From positions 1-64,000 of IMG/VR virus record IMGVR_UViG_3300046753_000522: DNA of 64,000 nucleotides, one strand, 5' to 3'. Shown one piece after another: positions 35,601 through 42,913 of the stretch. Below the pieces are notes generated by a model. The model saw nothing but the letters and a program-made list of their open reading frames with translations. It was not told the origin of the DNA and did no database searches. The stretch comes from a virus. Within the stretch, counting starts at the first letter, position 1. Every line of letters starts with the position of its first letter. A program made the translations under genes and the position numbers.

Positions 35601-38282
35601 GTCGACTGAAACAGAATTATCTGTTGTGTCGATTGTGTAGTATAGCGGTTGCCTCAGATACTCACCAACAAAGGTTTCTGCTTCGTCCGTATAACCAACG
35701 GCGAATAACTGAATTTCATACGGATATAGAATCTTGGCGTCGTTAGATATATCAGTGTCCCCAAATTGGGGTCTCTTATATGATAGTGATATACCAGATC
35801 CGATACCAGTAACGAGATGAATTGTTCGAGAAGTTGCACCGACTACGGTTGAGTCGCCCGATACCAATGCTCCAGTAGCATCCTGACCTCGGTCGGCACC
35901 ATCTGCACTAACTGATGATTCTCCGGATTGTAGGGCACCAGAACCAAAGACAGATCGTTTGGTTGCGCCAACTACCTGAGAATCATAGCACTGTAGTTCA
36001 ATCGAAGATACTGTTGGTTGACGAGCAGCAACACCAACAACAGTGGAATTTGAAGCAACGAGATCAGCAGAGGTGGTTTCCCTTACAACACTTGATGATC
36101 CTACAACGATAGAGTCTCCGGAAACCAGTGCATGTGTCACGCCACCATCTTCGATAATGCGTTCAGCAACACCTACAACCTGACAGTCAGATGCAATCAA
36201 CTCAACGTCAGTTGACCTGAGTCCTGTCGTTTCTCCGTGCACCTCAGCGTCGCTACATTGAAGTTGACCAGTGCCGTGAATCGTTCTTTCGATGACGGTA
36301 GTGACCTTCGAGTCACTGCATACAAGGACACCCGATCCGGATATCTTTGCTGTTGCTGAACCAGTAACAGTACTATCAGAACAAACGAGAGTACCAGAAC
36401 CATTTATTTCTCTCTCAACAGCACCAACGACAATTGAGTCGCTGCACTTTAAGACAACGGCATCTTCGAACTTCCTGAAGGCAACGCCTATTACTTCGGC
36501 ATCTTGTGCCTCAACAGTTGCGTCGATCGGGTTTCGAGAAATTGAGTATTCAATCTCGACCCGAGATTGTCCTGAGTAAAGTGCTACAGCAGGAAGGAAA
36601 GAAGATGCATCGGCATAAGCAAGATACCCATTAGTACCTGAGACAACCCAATTGGTGCCATTGAAGGCAATTCCTTTAAGATCTCTTTGGTTGGGATCTG
36701 AAGTGTTCTGATATGACCAAGCAGTTCCACCACTCTTTCCGATGAGTATGCTGCCACCTGTACCACCCACTGCCCATGTATTTTTTTCTGCATTGTAATC
36801 AAGACATTGTAGTCTTACAGAGGCGAGGGCATCTTCCTGTACAAGAACGTCAACGGAGGTGCCATTGTCAGTTTTACAGACAGCGCCGTCAGAACCTACG
36901 ATGAGGAAGTGGTCATCACCATATGCAATACCGAATGGGTTGCTTGCTCTGGTTTTTTCAGCACCAACTGTCCATGTAGAACCATTCGAAGAATATGCTG
37001 TGCGGAAGTTTTGCGTGGAAATAACAAACCGATCATCGCCATAGGCGACGTACATCGCTAAAGAGGCATTGAGAGGAATGGTAGGTGACCATTGAGGTGT
37101 ATCGACCAGAGTCCAAGAAGTCAGATCAGAAGTAGATGCAACAAGGACAATACCGAAATTACCAGTAACAACAACCTTGCCCCCACCAACAGCAACAGAG
37201 ACAAGTTTTAGTGTATCACCAAATGATTCTTGGTTTCCATTACCTTTATGTACATCGGCAAGTACGGTGTCAAGGTCGATGCTTGACATTGTTGAGAAGT
37301 TATCAGTGGTTAAGAATAACCTCGCCCCAACTATCGTCCCCTGAGGGGAACGATTTCCTCCACCGACCAAGACGAATGCATTGTTCGATACTTGCGCAAG
37401 TGACTGTACTATAGCGAGAGTATTACTGTTAGCAGAAATACCAGTCGGACGAGAAGTTGTCCAGGTTTCTCCATCGTCGGTCGATCTGAAGATCTGAGGA
37501 AGTTGACTCGCCCCGCCTTGGGTAGCAATAAACTCTCCGGAACTGGTGGCGATCATGTTGTTGATGGCACCGTTGCCGTGTGGTCCTTCAATGCCGTCCA
37601 AATCGATGTCATTGAGGGCGAGACCCTCTTTTCCGGCGACAACCGTTCTCTCGGTGACACCCGTAACCTTGGATGCCTGAGACCTGATTTCACCTTCGAC
37701 GGTGGAAATAGTTCGTTCCGTTGTCCCTACAACTACTGACTCTTGTGCTTGTACAGCAGCAACAATCGGTTTGCGGGTTATCTTGGTTGTGCCAACGACA
37801 ACGCAGTCAGATGCTTTGAGTGTTCCAGTATCACCTGCTGTGGCGAATGCGTCGGTAGTGCTGTCGCTACATTTGAGGGCACCCGAACCAAAGACAGATC
37901 GCTTAGTGGTGCCAACTAGGAGAGAATCGGTAGACTGGAGGGAACCAGATGCAACATGAACAAGGTCAGCAGAACCTGTTACCTCGGAATCAGAGCAAGT
38001 GAGGTCGCCAGCAGCGACTGCCTTATTTTCAGCAACGCCGTTGACAGTAGAATCGCCTGATACGAGTGTACCAGGACCGATGCTCCTAGATCCACCCTTG
38101 CCATGAACAAAGGAGGGACTGCTAAACAGTTGTACTTTAGCGTCTCCTGGACCGTTACGTGCCTCTGCTGAAACAGAAGCATCCTGAGCATCGAGTGTAA
38201 CCCCCAAAATGTGTATGCGTTTAACATACCCGTGGGTTACATATCCGTCTTCAATGTATTCTATCAGTTGGTAAGTTGACAC
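29628..38282 (-). CDS. Giant 2884-residue repeat protein with embedded propeller
   Basis: This is the largest gene in the window. By hand I count about 95 repeats of a unit like ALVASDSIVTGVAER, separated by 8-18 residue linkers; in places they are perfect 26-residue tandems. The pattern (hydrophobic, x, x, Asp-Ser, x, Val, x, Gly, x, Ala, x, Arg) suggests a beta-solenoid or fibre shaft. Three other domains interrupt the array. Residues ~215-565 hold seven Asp-box-type repeats (one reads FRSTDDGETW), a likely seven-bladed propeller. Residues ~830-980 and ~1565-1710 are unique beta-rich inserts. The start is GTG (38282). A long fibre or whisker is inferred from size, repetition and position. 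Confidence 0.85.
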   Translation of the reverse strand: MSTYQLIEYIEDGYVTHGYVKRIHILGVTLDAQDASVSAEARNGPGDAKVQLFSSPSFVHGKGGSRSIGPGTLVSGDSTVNGVAENKAVAAGDLTCSDSEVTGSADLVHVASGSLQSTDSLLVGTTKRSVFGSGALKCSDSTTDAFATAGDTGTLKASDCVVVGTTKITRKPIVAAVQAQESVVVGTTERTISTVEGEIRSQASKVTGVTERTVVAGKEGLALNDIDLDGIEGPHGNGAINNMIATSSGEFIATQGGASQLPQIFRSTDDGETWTTSRPTGISANSNTLAIVQSLAQVSNNAFVLVGGGNRSPQGTIVGARLFLTTDNFSTMSSIDLDTVLADVHKGNGNQESFGDTLKLVSVAVGGGKVVVTGNFGIVLVASTSDLTSWTLVDTPQWSPTIPLNASLAMYVAYGDDRFVISTQNFRTAYSSNGSTWTVGAEKTRASNPFGIAYGDDHFLIVGSDGAVCKTDNGTSVDVLVQEDALASVRLQCLDYNAEKNTWAVGGTGGSILIGKSGGTAWSYQNTSDPNQRDLKGIAFNGTNWVVSGTNGYLAYADASSFLPAVALYSGQSRVEIEYSISRNPIDATVEAQDAEVIGVAFRKFEDAVVLKCSDSIVVGAVEREINGSGTLVCSDSTVTGSATAKISGSGVLVCSDSKVTTVIERTIHGTGQLQCSDAEVHGETTGLRSTDVELIASDCQVVGVAERIIEDGGVTHALVSGDSIVVGSSSVVRETTSADLVASNSTVVGVAARQPTVSSIELQCYDSQVVGATKRSVFGSGALQSGESSVSADGADRGQDATGALVSGDSTVVGATSRTIHLVTGIGSGISLSYKRPQFGDTDISNDAKILYPYEIQLFAVGYTDEAETFVGEYLRQPLYYTIDTTDNSVSVDTTSTYIVFTSRISYLLLGGYKSIIYDTNNDEWVGIITLKVPQNWETTFDYGGAPEGLRTPWFTYSGTPPKITGYTQDHTETGETTSSALIEGDGERLLNNDGLGQAVYSGDSKVVATYEISRKPIVATLESGPSTVTALSEVEKGAGNPALKAQDATVVGLGERLLNNAPVGQQLQSGDSTIVGLANIGRVTNDIALKAQDATVVGVADVVHYTVGTQRLTTTDCLVTGVAERTVNGTDTLVSGDSQVTGEGIRGVDDNVATHALEVGDSTVVGVAEREHRTAVQLKAGDSTVNASEIYRRIIASGALKAGDATVNADVDQEFEIRIALKAQDAHVNATVSRSYPGIDVELQADNFVIHASNVDYSDDFIQVKRTVSAALKSGAASVTATTELSSNLLESTDLQASDAIVVGVAERVMRTAVDIRMTPFNVEAFGIAERQIDGDDAAVQSGDATIVGVAERTIWHYGLGQQLGNGVALVTGRAERVITVQSADLVTGDSQVVGAGDRGVDDEGRTHRLVSGDAAVVGRGFIGYESQTITLKSGDATVTAVVEITSNSLSSSNLKASDAVVFGNGDRVVDGDPGLTLESGPSQVTGLGIRGSNSTGELASSPSTVVGVAERASVGSGDIVSGDSSVEGQGARGGNILSSAGVKAQDAQVTGLAERTVVRVPDEVESALSPSNTNSKVSYTGSKLVLSGFTTTNAKFNGTYELLPEHGFVVDSQSDGDYTLAVDNDYNFYHRKVSASLWYIVVYSEATSGNGHFANHWYVTETGYDPKTLYNAVNSGYGILGDAQTEEVEIETVSMYRDRLTGGFNPVKAQDATVSATVEIGSNLLSSANLKAGNAHVTAVVERTINSISAALKTSDSKVNGIAIGIEDLYETIQSGDSKVVGLAKRIVEDNGVTHALQSGPSTVTGEVSRTIHNVGDVKLVASDVLVVGVGDRVIDDAGATHALVSGNSTVTGTADIIKTLAEPIILKASDSTVNGVGTRIVEINDLPVNIKASDSIVVGVAERLITEDPDDQSFALVASDSIVTGVAERLITEDPDEQSFALVASDSIVRGVAERKLNNHGLGQQLTTTDSIVFGEGIVERKIRADLVTTDSLVVGVGKVSRLPIDATLECTDSIVTAVTEITSNLLSSANLQASDAVIVCNAERVIDQQEQTAALRASESVVVGVAERALNNDGLGQSIESGESTVVGVAERTINGTGDIIASDSIIVGRAERVIEEHPDQQSFNIKSTDCRTTSVTQLIRKASGALKCSDSRTRGFAFGIEDIYEELVTTDSIVVGSGFRTSKDHTSEHNLVASDAIVRGRAERSIDTNDINQDLVVDGNAVVTGIAERIIRKPGFGTDKQRLVSGNSTVTGLGERTVKEFPEDFANALTVTDSLVTGLAERTVEDNLANHALKPTENNIVVGVAERIIEQNELNAAFRPNIEHIVTGVAERIVEDGGTTHALTVTDSIVSGVAERIIPAEDIALRPTEFNIVVGVAERIINNDGLGQVLTVTDSIVTGLAERIIEEHPDDQGDDPVSGDSKVTGLAERIIEEHPDDFINALVLTDSIVTGLAERSITLLPGFNHIVSDDSKVVGLAERTVEDNGTIHELTVSDSIVTGVAERTIVGAGVLVASDSQVVCDAEREIRTSAALRPTEYHIVTGVAERLLNNDGLGQAVQSGDSRVVGLGERTLNNDGLGQSVESGPSTVTAVVKRTVKDGGRTHPLVASDCIVEGIAERIITGAGVLVASDSIVVGDMDRVSDDQGGANLRPTEYHIVTGVAERIVTEEPDEVITALTTTDSLVEGNGKISRLPIEAALKCSDSQVFGTSENIIVPLQRPIRLKSGPSHVTAVVERTSNDIDASPKAQDAHVTAVVERTSNALDASPQAQPSTVVGVAKRTVEDNGATHALQAQPSTVVGVAERILNNDGLGQAVQSGDSRVVGNAEREIDVDAALQCSDSKVECTIYQTLGEQQDIPPSSTLRIMEEEVRTILVRTAA
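32431..32586 (-). repeat. Near-perfect 78-bp tandem repeat
   Basis: Two adjacent 78-base units (26 codons, ALVASDSIVTGVAERLITED and onward) differ at only a few positions. This is the most recent-looking duplication in the giant repeat gene and shows how the array may grow. Confidence 0.85.
36590..37640 (-). repeat. Seven propeller repeats inside the giant protein
   Basis: Seven diverged units are each bounded by motifs such as STDDGETW, SSNGSTW and SGGTAW. They are far less alike than those at 12842-14812, but the count and strand pattern match a closed seven-bladed propeller placed between short-repeat arrays. Confidence 0.72.
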
Positions 38283-38323
38283 TTACTGACCTATTTCTTA
38301 TTATTGCGGTCCATGAGATCTAT

Positions 38324-39016
38324 TTAGGGAGTTTGAATTTCCTCCAGCAACATCTCAACCATTTTTTTGCCTGTTTCATCTACATTGAATATAAAAGCGA
38401 CTGTTGCTCTGAGGCACTCCGTTTCTGCCATATGATATACTATTTCCTTTCCATCAGGAGAGGTCTCATATGCGCCATAATAACCAAACTTGCATTGCCA
38501 TCCAGGTGTATCCTCGATGGTTACTATTTCTCTTTTCTTTGGGTCCCAGTGTTTCCACCGACCCTTGCCCCCTTCAGACCAAGTGAAGAGGACGTTGTAT
38601 GCATCGCAGTTTGCATTATTGTGCCAAGAGATATAACCTCCAGGTGGATAAATGGCAAACAGCGCATTTCTTTTTGAACCAGTCCAAGAGTTGAGTTTAG
38701 ACATCAGGCGAACATATTCTGCCATAAGTTCGCCTCTATCGCAATCTAACTCTGGCGCTCTACCGCCTTCAAACCCAACTCCCGTCAAAAGTTCTGGATA
38801 CCCATCATGGGCATTCCACAGTTTACGGATTCGATGTAGATACTCATCCGAGCAGAATTCATCGCGCCTTTCCAACATATCTTGTTGGCAATTTCTGTGA
38901 GTCTCAATGGGTGTAGATTTGAAGAACTGCACAAACTCTTCCAAAATTTCTAAAAGTTCTTCATTATGTATTTCGACAGATTGCATCATATCTGTCTTCT
39001 CAATTGTTTCGATCAT
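38324..39016 (-). CDS. Putative 2-oxoglutarate/Fe(II)-dependent oxygenase
   Basis: The 230-residue protein has a helical N-terminal half. Its C-terminal half resembles the double-stranded beta-helix of 2OG-Fe(II) oxygenases: PPGGYISWHNNANCDAYNVL (from residue 124), then GKGRWKHWD, PGWQCKFGYYG and YHMAETECLRATVAF. Candidate iron ligands are His132 and His195, with Arg203 to bind 2-oxoglutarate. The usual acidic ligand two residues after the first His is Asn134 here, so activity is uncertain. Marine phages often carry such enzymes beside fibre genes, and prolyl or similar hydroxylation of fibre proteins is a possible role. It lies between the giant repeat gene and an aromatic-repeat gene. Confidence 0.62.
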   Translation of the reverse strand: MIETIEKTDMMQSVEIHNEELLEILEEFVQFFKSTPIETHRNCQQDMLERRDEFCSDEYLHRIRKLWNAHDGYPELLTGVGFEGGRAPELDCDRGELMAEYVRLMSKLNSWTGSKRNALFAIYPPGGYISWHNNANCDAYNVLFTWSEGGKGRWKHWDPKKREIVTIEDTPGWQCKFGYYGAYETSPDGKEIVYHMAETECLRATVAFIFNVDETGKKMVEMLLEEIQTP

Positions 39017-39018
39017 GA

Positions 39019-41625
39019 TTAACTCACTCTGACGTATAATGTAAATGTTTCTATTGTTTCGGAAGTATCTATAAGAGTGTCACCAGCATATTGCCCAGTG
39101 TACTGGTTGGTATAGGATCCAGCGTAATCTCCGCTGTATGTGCGATCACCAGAGAAATACCGAAGTCCTGTGAACGCGCTCGCGCCAGTATACTGCGAAG
39201 AGAATACACGATCGCCTTGATACTGTATGTTTCCGACAAACTGGTTATCTGCTGTGTAATCGGTCGAGAATGTTCTCACTCCAGCGAATTGTCTTGTTCC
39301 TTGGAAGTTGGCAGATGTGCTGAAAGTATCTGGTTTGGTTCGACTTCCAGAGTATTGTCTCGGACCAGTGAAGTCTCCTGGAGTACTGAATGCTTGCGAC
39401 GGCGCACGATCGCCAGAGTAGTTACGAGGTCCAACGAAGTTTTCTGGTCGACCAAATGGTTGCGTCCTTGACCTACTACCAGAATATTGTCGAGGTCCAG
39501 TAAAGTCTCCTGGTCGACCAAATGGTTGCGTCCTTGACCTACTACCAGCAAATTGTCGACTTCCAGTGAAGTTACCTGGACCCGTGAAAGCATAATCCCT
39601 AACCCCAAGATACTGTACTGCGCGGTTTCCACCAAATGGTTGGTACACTACTCCAGGACGATACCAAGTTGTGTATCCGAGGTACTGGAATGGTCGATTC
39701 CCAGCAAAGACTCCAGGTCGAACGAATTGAGCAGGAACATTTTGGGTATAATAGACCACCCTAGGACCAGCAAAAGACCTTGGTGCAGTGAAGGAAGAAT
39801 TTCTTGCAAAACTTCCAGGACTTGGTGCTCCAGGTCGAACACCAGACCAGTTTAGCACAATTGTGCGACTCCCCGCGAAACTACGTGTGCCAGAAAATAC
39901 CGAGACGATAGGTTGTCCGCTAAGGTTGACCAGGGGACTGGAAATCGGTGGAACATAGTACACCGAACTAAAAGATCTTTGTCCCACAAACGATCCGTTT
40001 GGGAAGTAGTACACGGCGGTGAACGACCCATTCGAGGGTGAACCACCACGAACGCCCGAAAAATACCGTATCCCTTGAAAGACTTGTTGCCCACCAGCAA
40101 AATTTTGCGATACCACTCCAGGTCGGAAAATGATCTGGTATCCAGCAAATTGTCGCTGACCATTAAACTGCTGGGGCAAATACGCAGGGCGATAGTATGC
40201 AACTCCCCGAGAGTAATTTATCCCACGCGGTCCCGCAAAATATTGATATATTACTGCAGGTCTGTATGCTGGTCTTGGTCCTGAAAATGCCCGCTGTCCA
40301 CCAAAGGGTTGTGGACTTCTCGCGTATTGGTCAGAAAATGTTCTTGGTCCCGAAAAGGATCGAACCCCACCAAATGGTTGTTGACCTCCCGCGTACTCGC
40401 CAGAAAATGTTCTTGGTCCAGAATAGGATCGAACCCCAGCAAAGGTTTCTGGTGCACTAGCATACTGGCCAGAAAATGTTCTTGGACCCGAAAAGGTACG
40501 AACCCCAGCAAAGGTTTGAGGACTTCCTGCATAGTCTCCGGCAAAGTCACGCGTGCCAGCAAAAGAACGAACCCCAGCAAAGTCTGTTAGGGCAGAAGTG
40601 AAGTCGCCTGGATTATCTCTGAAACCAGAGAATCCCCGAACTCCAGAAAATTGTTCGGGAGGAGCACCATAAGCAGAGGAATACGTTCTGTCTCCAGCAA
40701 ATTGCCTCGTTCCCGCAAAGTCAGTGGGGTCAGAAGCATAGTCGCCAGCATAAGTTCTATCACCGCTGTACTGTACAGAAGAGAATCCGCTATACTGCCC
40801 AGCATACTGTTGACTCTCAGTAGTGTATCGAGTATCTACTGCTGCTCCTCTCGAAACCCAAGTTCCTGTATCTGTCGGTGCACCCTGCGCTGAACTTCTC
40901 AACTGGTAAGAACCAACCTGCCCTTGATCAAACTGTTTCCTGATCATTTGGCCAAAGGTGGTTGACACTTGGTCTTGGGTCATCGCCTGCAGACCATCGT
41001 TGTAGTCTGCCATTGGAATGACACCGTATGCGTCCCTGCGCACGTACATAGGAGAGCATGAGTCTGGCATAGTTCCAGAGGTTCTCTGCCAGATTGTATA
41101 TGAGGTTACTGCGCCATCAGTAGTTGTATCGGTGAATACATCACTAATAGAGGCGGTCCAGTCAGCACTTGGGGCAGATGCAGAGAGTCTGTATACTCCA
41201 GGATATTCTTGAGTTTCGATAATAGAAAGCAGAGAATTGCCGAGGGTTGACATTGTAGTCGAATTCATGTCACGAATACTTGTGGCAGAATCGGAATCCA
41301 CCACTGGACGACGGAACGCCGACAACTCATCAGTTTCTACCGTACCATCCTTTCTTTGAAAGAGATTGGTGGTTGTTGTTCCCACCGTGAGGGATGATGC
41401 TGGGTGCGTGCCCACAGGTTGCTCATAGAAAGTATTGACGAAACTGCCTATGAGGTTGTCGGAAGTGTCTCCCTCAACATTCAACGTAATTGAGGTGGCA
41501 GAATCTACGTCGGTTGCCAGATGTAACCCTGCTTGGTATGCAAGGTAATTGGCGTCCGAAGAAGATGCCCTCTTTAGATTACCGTTGTTATCCTTTAATA
41601 CGACCGGAGTTGAACTTTGAGACAT
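39019..41625 (-). CDS. Aromatic/Gly/Arg repeat structural protein A
   Basis: The 868-residue protein has a globular N-terminal domain (about residues 1-190, with IGSFVNTFYEQPVGTHPASS). Next comes a linker YQLRSSAQGAPTDTGTWVSR. From about residue 270 the rest is a low-complexity array of FAG, YSG and FSG repeats with Arg and Pro, such as FAGVRSFSGPRTFSGQYASA. It ends ETIETFTLYVRVS. The protein at 42914-45313 shares the N-terminal domain, linker and C-terminus, so the two are paralogues. The composition (Phe/Tyr, Gly, Arg, Ser) resembles elastic or phase-separating proteins. A virion surface role is inferred from the gene neighbourhood. Confidence 0.8.
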   Translation of the reverse strand: MSQSSTPVVLKDNNGNLKRASSSDANYLAYQAGLHLATDVDSATSITLNVEGDTSDNLIGSFVNTFYEQPVGTHPASSLTVGTTTTNLFQRKDGTVETDELSAFRRPVVDSDSATSIRDMNSTTMSTLGNSLLSIIETQEYPGVYRLSASAPSADWTASISDVFTDTTTDGAVTSYTIWQRTSGTMPDSCSPMYVRRDAYGVIPMADYNDGLQAMTQDQVSTTFGQMIRKQFDQGQVGSYQLRSSAQGAPTDTGTWVSRGAAVDTRYTTESQQYAGQYSGFSSVQYSGDRTYAGDYASDPTDFAGTRQFAGDRTYSSAYGAPPEQFSGVRGFSGFRDNPGDFTSALTDFAGVRSFAGTRDFAGDYAGSPQTFAGVRTFSGPRTFSGQYASAPETFAGVRSYSGPRTFSGEYAGGQQPFGGVRSFSGPRTFSDQYARSPQPFGGQRAFSGPRPAYRPAVIYQYFAGPRGINYSRGVAYYRPAYLPQQFNGQRQFAGYQIIFRPGVVSQNFAGGQQVFQGIRYFSGVRGGSPSNGSFTAVYYFPNGSFVGQRSFSSVYYVPPISSPLVNLSGQPIVSVFSGTRSFAGSRTIVLNWSGVRPGAPSPGSFARNSSFTAPRSFAGPRVVYYTQNVPAQFVRPGVFAGNRPFQYLGYTTWYRPGVVYQPFGGNRAVQYLGVRDYAFTGPGNFTGSRQFAGSRSRTQPFGRPGDFTGPRQYSGSRSRTQPFGRPENFVGPRNYSGDRAPSQAFSTPGDFTGPRQYSGSRTKPDTFSTSANFQGTRQFAGVRTFSTDYTADNQFVGNIQYQGDRVFSSQYTGASAFTGLRYFSGDRTYSGDYAGSYTNQYTGQYAGDTLIDTSETIETFTLYVRVS

Positions 41626-41655
41626 TTTTTCAATGACCTAATCTATGCTAGTCCT

Positions 41656-41663
41656 TATTTATA
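41656..41663 (-). promoter_or_regulatory. Late promoter TATAAATA before repeat protein A
   Basis: An exact core lies in the 48-base gap between the glycosyltransferase stop (41674) and the start at 41625, leaving a leader of about 25 bases. Confidence 0.8.
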
Positions 41664-41673
41664 CAGGTCTAGT

Positions 41674-42435
41674 TTAGGGATTATCGTCCTCCTGATCGAA
41701 TTTCTTTGCTTGACAGGAGAGGTGATATACAACAGTGTTCTCTGGCATCGGTTGCTTCGTTCTATCAAGGATTGCCCAGTAGTTCCAGCGCAAATCATTT
41801 TCGAAGATTCCGACCTTTAGGTCTTTATACTTGGGTTCTTTCTCAGTTAACCACCAAAGGGTAAATTGATCCCACATCGAAAGGTTTTCACGAGGATACA
41901 ATTCGTCGTCAGGTTCGCCCTGTTCGTTAGTTGGCCACCACTGATTCTTATTTTGTTTAATAAAGTACTCGTGCCAGTCTTTCATAAACTCCATCACCAA
42001 CGGATTGCTGCTATCATACAGGCAGACAGCACCACAAAGCGTGAAGGTTCCTCCAGGGAACTCAGTATCCTTGAACACATACCACCGATCCCTCGGCAAT
42101 CCCGTGAACATCATATCGTGGTCGCCAAGTTCGTCCCACACCTTTGCGATATCTTCGTGGATAACCTCAGAGTCAGCATCGATATAGAATGTGAGGTCGT
42201 ATGGAGTGTTCGCCATTCCCCACAACTTTTCTCGCACGCCGTTACCGCAAAGCAGAAGATCATCTGCTAGATCTGCTCTCTGGTCTAGAAATCTTTCTTC
42301 AGTTACGAGACAAACCTTTGCTTCAGGGTGATAGTCTTTAATTGACTCAACAACATTACAGGCAAAGGAGTAGTAGCGATAGTGCCTTGATCCGACTACA
42401 ACATAACCCCTAGTCTTTGATTGTGAACTCGACAC
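41674..42435 (-). CDS. GT-A type glycosyltransferase
   Basis: The 253-residue enzyme has a Rossmann-like start (YVVVGSRHYRYYSFACNVVE). A DxD motif at residues 86-88 (FYIDADSEV) should bind metal and nucleotide sugar. A late His (VVYHLSC, His238) sits as in GT8-like enzymes. The start is GTG at 42435, supported by a GGAGG site six bases upstream and a 26-base overlap with the coiled-coil gene, so translation is coupled. Sitting between the two repeat-protein genes, it may glycosylate virion proteins, most simply those repeat proteins. The sugar and acceptor cannot be told from sequence. Confidence 0.8.
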   Translation of the reverse strand: MSSSQSKTRGYVVVGSRHYRYYSFACNVVESIKDYHPEAKVCLVTEERFLDQRADLADDLLLCGNGVREKLWGMANTPYDLTFYIDADSEVIHEDIAKVWDELGDHDMMFTGLPRDRWYVFKDTEFPGGTFTLCGAVCLYDSSNPLVMEFMKDWHEYFIKQNKNQWWPTNEQGEPDDELYPRENLSMWDQFTLWWLTEKEPKYKDLKVGIFENDLRWNYWAILDRTKQPMPENTVVYHLSCQAKKFDQEDDNP

Positions 42436-42871
42436 CGATTTCCTCCATCATAATCAATTGTGCATAACATTGCATCTCGAGCAAACTTTTAGATCTTCGA
42501 AGTTTACTCTTCAATTTCTTATTCTCGGTGTTTTTGACTTCTTCGATTTCGAGGATCCTTATCTTGGCATCAAATAGTTCTTCAAGTTCCCTTGCTTTTT
42601 GATTTGCCTTGCGTTCTTGTTCCTCGACTTCTTGCTCTTTTGCCTTACGAATTCGGCGCTCTTCAGTACTCGTGTCGATCGCCTCTTCACCGACCTGTTC
42701 CATCAACTCTTCCCAATCGGGGTTGACGTTCATTTCGGTGTCGAATTTACGGACCGTGAGAACCTGAGAAATTTCCCGACCTTCAGAGTCTGTGATGACG
42801 AGAATCGCTTCTGCGATCTCTTTCTCTTCATTATGCCAGAAGGCATTGTCTAACCACTTTCTTTTGCTCAT
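42410..42871 (-). CDS. Coiled-coil protein of unknown function
   Basis: The 153-residue protein has a short N-terminal beta-type segment (residues 1-45, EAILVITDSEGREISQVLTV). A long charged helix follows (about 65-130), rich in Glu, Lys and Arg and likely a coiled coil, and then a short hydrophobic end (YAQLIMMEEIGVEF). No family was recognised. It overlaps the glycosyltransferase start and follows repeat protein B, so it could be an assembly partner or chaperone for those products. That is inference from position alone. Confidence 0.7.
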   Translation of the reverse strand: MSKRKWLDNAFWHNEEKEIAEAILVITDSEGREISQVLTVRKFDTEMNVNPDWEELMEQVGEEAIDTSTEERRIRKAKEQEVEEQERKANQKARELEELFDAKIRILEIEEVKNTENKKLKSKLRRSKSLLEMQCYAQLIMMEEIGVEFTIKD

Positions 42872-42913
42872 TTCATTCTCCTATCATAAAGCAATGATGT
42901 AGTGTTATGTATA

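Noticed and set aside
38321-38327. CTAAATA upstream of the giant gene, and another at 10607-10613, as promoters
   Set aside because: They match only part of the late core. One overlaps the end of the oxygenase gene and the other lies within the ribosome-site region of the gene starting at 10589. Support is too weak to list them.
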